A stretch of DNA of 40,360 nucleotides from the IMG/VR virus record IMGVR_UViG_3300032246_000169, positions 1 through 40,360 of that record. One strand, given 5' to 3'. The stretch comes from a virus. The notes under the pieces are model-generated. The model did no database searches. It saw only the letters and a program-made list of their open reading frames with translations, and was not told the DNA's origin. The first letter of the stretch is position 1, and every line of letters starts with the position of its first letter. Of this stretch, positions 15,654 to 21,673 are shown one piece after another. The position numbers and the translations under genes were made by a program.

Positions 15654-16859
15654 ATGGAAAATGAAGAAGTTCTTGTATGCGTATCTTGCAACAAGGATGT
15701 AAGTGATGAACACGAAGCAACTACCAGCGATGACATAGTTTGCCACGAATGTGTGCGAGTCTGTGAGCGTTGCGACTATATCGGCACTGTCGATGATGAC
15801 TTCAGAGTTGTAGACAGCAACCAAATGTGGTGTGAACCTTGCGCTGATAATTACTCCAACTGGTGTGATAACTGCGAGATATACCATACCTCGGATGTCT
15901 ACTATGCTGAAGATAGAAGTGGAACTTACTGTGAAGGTTGCTGGATGGATTACCTCACATATTGCGAAGGTTGCAGTAATTATTACTATGACCCTTGCAG
16001 TTGTATGGATGACGAGGATGAACGATTTATCCACGATTACTCATACACTCCCGACCTGAAGTTTCACACTGTAAAAGAAAATCCCACTGTCCCTGCTGAT
16101 TTCTTATACTTAGGTATGGAGATCGAATTAGAAGCACCGCGTAATGACTACGGCATTAGAACTGATGCTGCCGAATATGCCTCCAACCTAGAGGACTACG
16201 GACTTGCATACCTCAAATCTGACGGCTCACTTGAATGTGGGTTCGAGGTGGTAACTCATCCAATGACCCACGATTACTTCAAGAATCACGCCCCTAAGTT
16301 TTGGGAAGTGATAGGTGGGCTGCGCGATGAATTTCGTATGCGGGCTTGGTCTGCTGGAACTGCTGGCATACACATCCACCTATCTAGGGCTGGTTTCAAT
16401 AATGGTGCTCATATCCACCGATTCTTGCAACTTGTCTATGCTAATGAGGAATTTTATTCTCGTATGGCTGGTCGTAATTCAGGTCGCTGGGCTAAGTTCG
16501 ATGATGTTCTGCAATGGGATTCTGATAAGGATCGATCTGTCAAATCATTCAAGCGTAAGTTAGCGCGATATGGTAATAACCATTCTGACCGCTACTCTGC
16601 TGTGAATACTCTCAATCGCAATACCCTAGAGATGAGAATCTTTAGGAGCACACTCAATCCTGACACTATCAAGTCTGCGTTAGATTTAGCACACGCCAGT
16701 GTTGAATACACACGCACTCTCACAGTAGGTCAGATAGTAAATGGTGCGCTAGAGCGTATGAATTTCATACAGTTCATTCACGATAACAAGGACACCTACG
16801 CGCACTTAATATCCCGTATGGACAGATTGTTCATCGGTGCTCATTCAGATACAGAATAG
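15654..16859 (+). CDS. Amidoligase (COOH-NH2 ligase family) with N-terminal Cys-rich zinc domain
   Basis: This is a predicted ATP-dependent ligase forming amide bonds. Residues 150-360 carry the amidoligase pattern: GMEIELE (154-160), KSDGSLE with EVVTHP (188-203), a His pair in AGIHIHLS (237-244) and LNRNTLEMRIFR (320-331). Residues 1-120 form a separate module with seven CxxC pairs (9/12, 30/33, 37/40, 60/63, 71/74, 93/96, 104/107) plus CSC at 115-117, resembling tandem treble-clef or LIM-like zinc fingers. I chose ATG 15654 (GAAGGG upstream); an upstream in-frame ATG lies in palindromic site 5. A class II glutamine amidotransferase follows after 10 bases, so ammonia from glutamine is the likely amine or part of the pathway. 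The substrate is unknown; a peptide or cell-wall component is possible. Palindromic site 6 lies inside the gene. Confidence 0.82.
   Translation: MENEEVLVCVSCNKDVSDEHEATTSDDIVCHECVRVCERCDYIGTVDDDFRVVDSNQMWCEPCADNYSNWCDNCEIYHTSDVYYAEDRSGTYCEGCWMDYLTYCEGCSNYYYDPCSCMDDEDERFIHDYSYTPDLKFHTVKENPTVPADFLYLGMEIELEAPRNDYGIRTDAAEYASNLEDYGLAYLKSDGSLECGFEVVTHPMTHDYFKNHAPKFWEVIGGLRDEFRMRAWSAGTAGIHIHLSRAGFNNGAHIHRFLQLVYANEEFYSRMAGRNSGRWAKFDDVLQWDSDKDRSVKSFKRKLARYGNNHSDRYSAVNTLNRNTLEMRIFRSTLNPDTIKSALDLAHASVEYTRTLTVGQIVNGALERMNFIQFIHDNKDTYAHLISRMDRLFIGAHSDTE
16756..16770. promoter_or_regulatory. Palindromic site 6, GTATGAATTTCATAC, inside the amidoligase gene
   Basis: This 15-bp perfect core lies within coding sequence, where it spells part of RMNFIQ near residues 368-373. 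It is about 100 bp before the amidotransferase start. It is the only copy fully inside a confident gene, so the DNA signal may have been kept at the cost of codon choice, or it may regulate the downstream gene. Confidence 0.8.
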
Positions 16860-16869
16860 GAGATATACT

Positions 16870-17724
16870 ATGTGTTTACTCGCAGTATGTGAACCAGGCT
16901 CTACGCCCAAGCGCAAGGACTTGGAATGTGCCTCTTGTAATAACCCGCACGGATTTGGATATGCAGTAATCGCCAATGGTGAGATTATCACTGGTCGCGG
17001 TATGTCTGCTAAGAAAGTTATATCTGAATTCCTAGCAATTCGTAAGAAGTATCCGCAATCCTACGCTATGTTTCACGCTAGGTTTGCTACGCACGGCGTT
17101 AAGAATGAAGAGAACTGCCACCCATTCGCGGTGGGAGGGTCGACACAAACCTATCTCGCGCATAATGGGATACTCGATGTGGAAATTCACGCAACGGATA
17201 GACGCAGTGATACGCGTGTATTCGCCGAGGATGTCCTACCTGCTATGGGTGGCGTGTCTTCCCTAGATAATGACAATGTGTGGCGTATTCTTAGCAAGTG
17301 GGCTATGGGTAGCAAGATAGCGGTGCTAACTCTCGATCAAAATGCTAAGGCTAACTGTTACATTATCAACGAGGCTTCAGGCCACTGGGATACTGCTGGT
17401 ATATGGTGGAGTAATACGACCTACAAGGAAGATAGTTGGTCTAAGTATTATAGTCTGCCAAGTGCCGACCCTTCAGTATCCATATTAGATACCGAAACGG
17501 AATGTCCAGGGTGCGGAGCCTTCCTCTTAGAGGATGGTAATCCGTATTACTGTGAGTTCTGTATGGTATGCTATGATTGCTTCGGCACTTATCAAGATGA
17601 CTGCCTATGCTATCTACCCGAAAGAGATGAACACGCTTATGCTTTGAGGTCTGCTAGTGGTCAGAACGATACTTGGTTTGACTTTGATAATAAGCACACC
17701 GAATACCACAACTACTACAAGTAA
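16870..17724 (+). CDS. Class II glutamine amidotransferase with C-terminal zinc module
   Basis: This 284-residue Ntn hydrolase releases ammonia from glutamine. I chose ATG 16870 because class II enzymes need Cys as residue 2 (MCLLAV); an in-frame ATG at 16837 would bury it. Family landmarks are HGFGY (27-31), FHARFATHG (68-76, with the conserved Arg), NCHPF (82-86), LAHNGI (96-101) and SDTRVFAE (113-120). The carboxy terminus adds Cys pairs at 212/215, 228/231, 234/237 and 245/247, a zinc-ribbon-like module not needed for catalysis. The neighbouring amidoligase also has a Cys-rich module, so the two may form a complex that channels ammonia. The start lies 10 bases behind the amidoligase stop with AGGAG upstream. 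Confidence 0.87.
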   Translation: MCLLAVCEPGSTPKRKDLECASCNNPHGFGYAVIANGEIITGRGMSAKKVISEFLAIRKKYPQSYAMFHARFATHGVKNEENCHPFAVGGSTQTYLAHNGILDVEIHATDRRSDTRVFAEDVLPAMGGVSSLDNDNVWRILSKWAMGSKIAVLTLDQNAKANCYIINEASGHWDTAGIWWSNTTYKEDSWSKYYSLPSADPSVSILDTETECPGCGAFLLEDGNPYYCEFCMVCYDCFGTYQDDCLCYLPERDEHAYALRSASGQNDTWFDFDNKHTEYHNYYK

Positions 17725-17733
17725 GGAGCAAGG

Positions 17734-17750
17734 TGTATGAATTTCATACA
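17734..17750. promoter_or_regulatory. Palindromic site 7, TGTATGAATTTCATACA, containing a start codon
   Basis: This is a perfect palindrome in the short gap behind the amidotransferase. AAGGAG lies upstream and the ATG at 17737 inside the site is the best start for the next gene. Protein binding here could affect transcription, and the site also sets the first four residues of the protein. Confidence 0.85.
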
Positions 17751-18012
17751 GCAAGATGAAGTAAAGATAAAAGATATCACAAGCAAGTATGATGTTGACC
17801 TGCGCATTGTAGAGTATACTGGCTGGGTTAAAATCATTAACTTCGTTGATAAAGAAAAGCGACACTATAAAGGTCGATTAAGGTGGAGTATGTATGATGG
17901 CTATGTTATGGAATGGGACGGGGTTCCACCTGTTGACCTATTAGATTTGGCTACACGTCCCGAGTTCGAGTATATAATCGATTGTATTACGGAAGGAGAT
18001 ACAAGTGAGTGA
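17737..18012 (+). CDS. Unknown protein, 91 aa
   Basis: It starts at ATG 17737 within palindromic site 7; AAGGAG eight bases upstream supports this start. The amino terminus MNFIQQ is therefore dictated by the palindrome. The rest has a beta-rich look (VDLRIVEYTGWVKIINFVD) and an acidic carboxy terminus. No family is recognised. The stop overlaps the next GTG-started small gene. Confidence 0.7.
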   Translation: MNFIQQDEVKIKDITSKYDVDLRIVEYTGWVKIINFVDKEKRHYKGRLRWSMYDGYVMEWDGVPPVDLLDLATRPEFEYIIDCITEGDTSE

Positions 18013-18118
18013 TGAAGAAGAGTGTCCTATGTGCGATGGAGTTCACGAGGATGGCGAATGTGGGTTTGATTACCCTGATCCCGACATTCTATACGATGAG
18101 ATGAACTCTGCCTATTGA
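18005..18118 (+). CDS. Tiny Cys-rich acidic protein, 37 aa
   Basis: It starts at GTG 18005 with GGAGAT upstream and overlaps the previous stop by eight bases. The product has CPMCDG, a His and a further Cys (residues 7-19) followed by an acidic tail, compatible with one small zinc site. The function is unknown. Support comes from ribosome site, spacing and composition. Confidence 0.5.
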   Translation: MSDEEECPMCDGVHEDGECGFDYPDPDILYDEMNSAY

Positions 18119-18191
18119 GATTCATTAAACTATCGGTGGGTCTGTTCTGCCTAGGTATACTAGGTGGGGCTAGCCCACCATCTATGTTAAT

Positions 18192-18197
18192 TATAAT
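18192..18197 (+). promoter_or_regulatory. Possible -10 box upstream of whiB
   Basis: A perfect TATAAT lies 31 bases before the whiB start in AT-rich DNA. No good -35 box is found at the right distance. A GGTGGG/CCCACC hairpin (18163-18179) lies just upstream and could end the preceding transcript. Confidence 0.4.
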
Positions 18198-18227
18198 ACT
18201 ACTAATATATTTATGGGGGGTGTTAAT

Positions 18228-18557
18228 ATGATAGAAGGTGCTTGTAGAGGACACGATAATCCTGACCTATGGTTTCCTGAGATAGGTCGTGGGACTTTCG
18301 GTATGAAAGAAAAGTTACAGCAGTTGGCAAAAGAATGTAACGTTGCTATGGCTATATGTAAATCTTGCCCTGTAAAAACTGAATGCCTTGAAGAAGGTAT
18401 GAAGTTTGAGAATAGAAGTTATGGTATATGGGGTGGGCTTATGGCTGGTGAACGATTGATCGAAGCAGGTGAGCAACCTGATTCTCATCATAGGTCAACC
18501 CCCCAAGGGGATGCCCTTAATATGTTATACAAGTTGCAACCTTATCTAAGGAGGTAG
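18228..18557 (+). CDS. whiB: WhiB-family iron-sulphur regulator
   Basis: This is a 109-residue actinobacterial-type transcription factor. Four Cys ligands at residues 6, 44, 47 and 53 (C-x37-C-x2-C-x5-C) would hold a [4Fe-4S] cluster, and the family turn GIWGG is at 66-70. WhiB proteins bind region 4 of the principal sigma factor and adjust promoter choice; phage copies are known to alter host gene expression and superinfection. The start ATG 18228 is preceded by GGGGGGTG; an upstream ATG at 18213 would place that site inside the gene. Its stop is followed by the transglycosylase, whose ribosome site lies in the last whiB codons. This gene is the best host indicator in the window. Confidence 0.92.
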   Translation: MIEGACRGHDNPDLWFPEIGRGTFGMKEKLQQLAKECNVAMAICKSCPVKTECLEEGMKFENRSYGIWGGLMAGERLIEAGEQPDSHHRSTPQGDALNMLYKLQPYLRR

Positions 18558-18558
18558 T

Positions 18559-18573
18559 GTATGAAATTCATAC
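18559..18573. promoter_or_regulatory. Palindromic site 8, GTATGAAATTCATAC, containing a start codon
   Basis: The 15-bp core is perfect, and flanking T/G breaks the outer symmetry. AAGGAGG seven bases before the internal ATG (18561) makes that ATG the transglycosylase start. The site lies two bases behind the whiB stop. Confidence 0.83.
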
Positions 18574-18950
18574 GCCCTGTAATGCTTATGCTAGTAATTC
18601 TATTCATCATCGTAGGAGTTAACAAGGTTGGTGAATCTAGGATTGAAAAAACAAGAGTATGGACAGTTGAAGATAGCAAGGCTTATGCTCGAGATAAGAT
18701 ACAAGTGTATGCAGATGAACAATGGGCCTGTCTAAATAAACTATGGGGAGCGGAATCACACTGGAGAAAGGACGCATACAATGAAGTAAAAGTAATGGGC
18801 AAGAATGCTGGTGGCATACCACAGATACTAGATATGTCGCCTAAACTTAAGCCAACCTATCAGATAGATAGAGGGCTGGCCTATATAGAATACAGATATC
18901 TCACGCCTTGTCGGGCTTGGGCACACCACGTAAGGAAGGGGTGGTATTAA
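18561..18950 (+). CDS. Membrane-anchored lytic transglycosylase-like protein
   Basis: This 129-residue protein has one membrane segment (about residues 7-20) followed by a lysozyme-like domain. QWACLNKLWGAESHW (54-68) holds the catalytic Glu65, GGIPQI (84-89) matches the family Gln motif, and GLAYIEYRYLTPCRAWAHH (105-123) is the characteristic end. Cys57 and Cys117 could form a disulphide. This compact form is common in actinobacterial secreted transglycosylases. It would cut peptidoglycan glycan strands from the outer face of the membrane. It lies away from the CHAP endolysin, in the rightward block with whiB and the amidoligase pair, suggesting controlled wall remodelling or an auxiliary lysis role rather than main lysis. 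Confidence 0.82.
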   Translation: MKFIRPVMLMLVILFIIVGVNKVGESRIEKTRVWTVEDSKAYARDKIQVYADEQWACLNKLWGAESHWRKDAYNEVKVMGKNAGGIPQILDMSPKLKPTYQIDRGLAYIEYRYLTPCRAWAHHVRKGWY

Positions 18951-19187
18951 ATGAAGAATGTATTTAGGGTCGGTGGTATTGAAGCCGACAAATTAAAACT
19001 TACCGCTATGGATTTACGCGGTGAGTCAATCAAGGTATGTATATGCGGTTCAGAAGTATGGAACCTACAAGTTAAATGGGATGATGATGACACCATAGGA
19101 ATGTATTTTATGAATATGTGGTGTCCATTATGTGATAGCGTAGCAACAGCACCAACAGTAGAATATGATGATAATGCTGACATATGA
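18951..19187 (+). CDS. Zinc-ribbon-like small protein, 78 aa
   Basis: It starts at ATG 18951 directly behind the previous stop, with AAGGGGTGG upstream. CICG (residues 30-33) and CPLC (58-61) form a probable four-Cys zinc ribbon around a beta-rich core (EVWNLQVKW). It overlaps the next small zinc-ribbon gene. Its role is unknown; such proteins often bind nucleic acid or RNA polymerase. Confidence 0.65.
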   Translation: MKNVFRVGGIEADKLKLTAMDLRGESIKVCICGSEVWNLQVKWDDDDTIGMYFMNMWCPLCDSVATAPTVEYDDNADI

Positions 19188-19350
19188 ATATAAATGCCCT
19201 AAATGTGGCAACTCAGAAGAGCACCAACGCGATATGGATGATAGAGACCAACTACCTACTTGTCAGGCCTGTGATGTGCTGATGAATAGAGTATGGCAAG
19301 CAACACCTACACACTTCAAAGGTGGTGGGTTTTATTCAACTGGAGGATAA
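19174..19350 (+). CDS. FmdB-type zinc ribbon protein
   Basis: The opening MLTYEYKCPKCGNSEEHQRD, with a later CQAC, matches the FmdB/CxxC zinc-ribbon family, whose members start near M-x-TYEYxC. I therefore favour ATG 19174 over 19165 or 19168. The end (FKGGGFYSTGG) is also typical of this family. Proposed regulatory roles for the family are not proven. The start lies inside the upstream gene, and the stop overlaps the next ATG as TAATG. Confidence 0.75.
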   Translation: MLTYEYKCPKCGNSEEHQRDMDDRDQLPTCQACDVLMNRVWQATPTHFKGGGFYSTGG

Positions 19351-19454
19351 TGGAAGAGTCAATTGAAGATCAAGAACTGCGATCAAAACTAATGGCTGAA
19401 ATAAATGAATCGCTAGATATAATCAGTAAGAACTTGGAAGAACTAAAAGAATAA
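19350..19454 (+). CDS. Tiny helical acidic protein, 34 aa
   Basis: It starts at ATG 19350 overlapping the FmdB-like stop, with GGAGG four bases upstream. The product (MEESIEDQELRSKLMAEINE...) is a single predicted helix rich in Glu and Leu. The function is unknown. It is the last gene of the rightward block; palindromic site 9 and a strong terminator follow at once. Confidence 0.55.
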   Translation: MEESIEDQELRSKLMAEINESLDIISKNLEELKE

Positions 19455-19455
19455 G

Positions 19456-19472
19456 TGTATGAAATTCATACA
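19456..19472. promoter_or_regulatory. Palindromic site 9, TGTATGAAATTCATACA, beside the block terminator
   Basis: This perfect palindrome lies between the last rightward stop (19454) and the terminator (19474). No gene follows it in the rightward direction, so it cannot serve as a start-associated site here. It may mark the edge of the controlled region or act on read-through. Confidence 0.85.
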
Positions 19473-19473
19473 G

Positions 19474-19507
19474 GGGCTGGCCAGCATATTGCTGGCTGGC
19501 CTTTTTT
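19474..19507 (+). terminator. Strong Rho-independent terminator closing the rightward block
   Basis: GGGCTGGCCAGC pairs with GCTGGCTGGCC around ATATT, giving about 11 base pairs with two G-U, followed by TTTTTT. It lies between convergent gene blocks. The T-run is only on the plus strand, so it acts on the rightward transcript. Confidence 0.95.
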
Positions 19508-19522
19508 GGTTTGTGTTGGATT

Positions 19523-20212
19523 TTATTCTAGTTCGATGATAGTAACTTCATCAGTTACTTCTTCTTGGTTAATTGTATCTTCATCTCGGTAAGGCTTGTA
19601 TCCACCTATATGATTAAGCAACCTACGAATGGCTCGGTTACAACGCATTCTAGCGGCATCTTCACTAGGTATATCCAACTCCTTGGCTATCTCAGCAAAA
19701 GGCATAGCCTCAGCATATTTGAGAAATAGGATACGTCTATCTTCTTTGTTTAACTTCCAGTAACCATAATCAATTTCGATCATAATGACTGTAATATTAC
19801 CTCCTTCAGCAGGCGCAGAAGGGCGTGATGGGCCACCCAAATTGAGTTGATGAGTTACACCAATCTCTCCGCGCAATACTGAAGGCAAAATTGCTTCAAC
19901 TAATTCAACATCATAATAGTAGTTATCTGATACCTCATAACCTATTGACTTAGCCTTCCATCTTTGACAGTAATCTAAGGCTTGGTTGCGAAGTGAGCGA
20001 TATATAAGGTTTTTAGCATCCTTCATACCGATTGCTTCCCAAGTATCTAACTTATTAGGATGTTCAGCAAACCATTGGTATAAGGATTGCTTGATATCAT
20101 CAAGTTCCACCATATCATACTTCTTATGATATTCGGAGGCTACGCCAACGACTACATAATCCCAAGGTTCTATGCGATTCCAGTCAATCATTTCCTTTAC
20201 TACCACTTCCAA
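19523..20212 (-). CDS. Sigma-factor-like transcription regulator
   Basis: The 229-residue protein has a sigma region 4-type helix-turn-helix near residues 153-205 (LNKEDRRILFLKYAEAMPFA, then EIAKELDIPSEDAARMRCNR). The amino-terminal half (DDIKQSLYQWFAEHP...SLRNQALDYCQRWK) resembles a sigma region 2 core. It probably steers host RNA polymerase, perhaps to the late operon. I use TTG 20212 because AAGGA lies five bases before it; ATG 20191 is the alternative but its ribosome site is too close. It is the last gene of the DNA-metabolism operon and overlaps the metallophosphoesterase end. Confidence 0.75.
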   Translation of the reverse strand: MEVVVKEMIDWNRIEPWDYVVVGVASEYHKKYDMVELDDIKQSLYQWFAEHPNKLDTWEAIGMKDAKNLIYRSLRNQALDYCQRWKAKSIGYEVSDNYYYDVELVEAILPSVLRGEIGVTHQLNLGGPSRPSAPAEGGNITVIMIEIDYGYWKLNKEDRRILFLKYAEAMPFAEIAKELDIPSEDAARMRCNRAIRRLLNHIGGYKPYRDEDTINQEEVTDEVTIIELE

Positions 20213-20940
20213 GTCTTTCCTTCTACTGTAAATGAATTATTTACAATAGGAACTAACTGTGGAACAACTGTTTTACCATCTACGTGCAAGATACCAAAGC
20301 CTTGTTGCCAAGTGAATAGTCCTGCTTTGATATATTTTGCGTTGCGATAATCCATCAAGTTACCTAATTCCATACCCCATATTGTTCTAGGTTTACCACC
20401 ACGATAAGACTGAGTATGATGGGTTAGTCCCATTCGATGTGTATGTCCACACGCTACTGACATACCTGAACGCTTCGCTAAGCCTAGTGCAGTAGCACCT
20501 GCTGTTGGTTGAACGTTGCCTTCATCACCGTGCATTAGAAGCCAACCTGGAGCCAATTCATATGGATCTGTATGGTATTTAATCTCAAGTTCATCAAGAC
20601 CTAAGAAGTTTTCTAATTGCAATTCAGGCAACCCAAGTAATCCTGGGGCTCTCATTGCAACTGTGTTAAATAATCTATCGGTGTGGTTACTGCGAACCAT
20701 ATGTTCAATAGTTAAATCATATAGAACTTGGCGAGTCATATCTCTATCACGACCAATGGAACGTTCATATTCTAATTCAGTTCCTTTGCTCCATTTTGAG
20801 ATTGTCTGCATATCCATTTCATCTCCACAAGATGCTACGGTGTCAGGTTGATATGATTTAATAAACCTTGCTACAGCCTTTGTGGCTTCGACATCGTGGT
20901 AAGGAACTTGAAGGTCTGAAATGATTACAATCTTTTTCAT
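20200..20940 (-). CDS. Calcineurin-like metallophosphoesterase
   Basis: This 246-residue protein has the two-metal phosphoesterase motifs in order: SDLQVPYHD (8-16, the D-x-H type), SCGDEMD, a modified RSNHTDR where GNHE/D is usual, MHGDEG, and CGHTHRMG. The substrate cannot be told; phage relatives act on nucleotides, RNA ends or phosphoproteins. The ATG follows the HNH-like gene by direct overlap. The altered N-H motif is conservative and the enzyme is probably active. Confidence 0.85.
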   Translation of the reverse strand: MKKIVIISDLQVPYHDVEATKAVARFIKSYQPDTVASCGDEMDMQTISKWSKGTELEYERSIGRDRDMTRQVLYDLTIEHMVRSNHTDRLFNTVAMRAPGLLGLPELQLENFLGLDELEIKYHTDPYELAPGWLLMHGDEGNVQPTAGATALGLAKRSGMSVACGHTHRMGLTHHTQSYRGGKPRTIWGMELGNLMDYRNAKYIKAGLFTWQQGFGILHVDGKTVVPQLVPIVNNSFTVEGKTWKW

Positions 20941-21215
20941 TACTTTGCTCGTCTCTTGTTCTCTTTGGCGACGTTTTTCTTATGACTCATCGCTTGTAAG
21001 TTTCCAATACCATCGCGCCCTGCGCGTCCACCATTATCTTTATGGTCTACGTCAGTAGACTTAGATAACTTCTTGCCAGTAGCCTTCTTGAAATCAAGAC
21101 GAGCCTTGTTGGTAGATGTAGTTTCAGTAGTGCCATCTTTCTTTTTCTTTTTGATGACATAGATTGGGCGACCACCGTTAGCCTTGCTTCCTTTATAAGG
21201 TCCAAAGATTTTCAT
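20940..21215 (-). CDS. HNH-like nuclease, 91 aa
   Basis: The protein is small and very basic (Lys-rich). The carboxy half has a plausible HNH core: DVDHKDNGG (His near 58), GNLQAMSHKKN and a closing KEN. A Gly/Lys-rich amino half may bind DNA. Small HNH proteins in phages nick DNA during packaging or replication, or act as homing enzymes. It is embedded in an overlapping operon, which favours a housekeeping role over homing. Confidence is moderate because the motif is short. Confidence 0.6.
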   Translation of the reverse strand: MKIFGPYKGSKANGGRPIYVIKKKKKDGTTETTSTNKARLDFKKATGKKLSKSTDVDHKDNGGRAGRDGIGNLQAMSHKKNVAKENKRRAK

Positions 21216-21667
21216 TACTTATCCCATTTTCCTCTCAAGACTAGCAACCCGATGATTGCGTAGTTAGCCATATCCTTAAATGAATCTTCCAAACTTTCGT
21301 GCTCTGGATTTTTATTTTCATCCACTAAGTTATTTATGCGAGCCAACTTATCGTGCATTCTTACTCGAAGGCCGTTAAGTGCACCCCCAGGTGCGTTTGA
21401 GATGTTGCTTGGGCCGTAGTCATTATGCTTAGACAGGAGTAAATCTTCTAATTCTGTATAGAGAAGACTAACATCAGATACAAATTTGCTTTCGGCACTT
21501 TTCTTTCTTGCCTCGGCATACTTTTCATCCTCTACTGGAACTATAGGCTTTGGCTTAATAATGGCACGTCTATTGTTATCTTTAGGCGAGGCTTCGATAC
21601 TTGATTCGTGATATTGTATTCTGTAACCGTGAATCCTTGGTTCATCAGGTGTTCTATAATCTGCCAT
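21215..21667 (-). CDS. DUF1599/Nmad1-like protein (nucleotide-modification-associated domain)
   Basis: Residues 80-150 carry the pattern SKHNDYGPSNISN, GLRVRMHDKLARINNL, ESLEDSFKDMANYAIIGLLV, which matches the all-helical DUF1599 domain related to MazG-like NTP pyrophosphohydrolases. The family is associated with phage nucleotide metabolism. The first 75 residues are basic and Pro-rich without a recognised fold. The ATG at 21667 lies six bases behind the previous gene. A specific substrate cannot be assigned. Confidence 0.7.
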   Translation of the reverse strand: MADYRTPDEPRIHGYRIQYHESSIEASPKDNNRRAIIKPKPIVPVEDEKYAEARKKSAESKFVSDVSLLYTELEDLLLSKHNDYGPSNISNAPGGALNGLRVRMHDKLARINNLVDENKNPEHESLEDSFKDMANYAIIGLLVLRGKWDK

Positions 21668-21673
21668 ATTTCC

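Noticed and set aside
15587-15664. 25-codon frame reading through palindromic site 5
   Set aside because: It has no ribosome site and its sequence is set by the promoter, the palindrome and the leader of the amidoligase.
13714-19472. CRISPR array or transposon ends as the explanation of the repeated palindrome
   Set aside because: Spacing ranges from about 230 to 1140 bp, the intervening DNA is genes, there are no cas1/cas2 genes or transposase, and no target-site duplications are seen.
13714-19472. SOS (LexA) boxes as the explanation of the palindrome
   Set aside because: Actinobacterial LexA sites follow a TCGAAC/GTTCGA pattern and enterobacterial ones CTGT/ACAG with an AT core; the outer CTGT...ACAG occurs in one copy only.
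21215-21667. A dedicated DNA-base modification pathway based on the Nmad1-like gene
   Set aside because: Only this domain is present; no base-modifying synthase, glycosylase or transferase acting on DNA was recognised, so a modification system is not supported.
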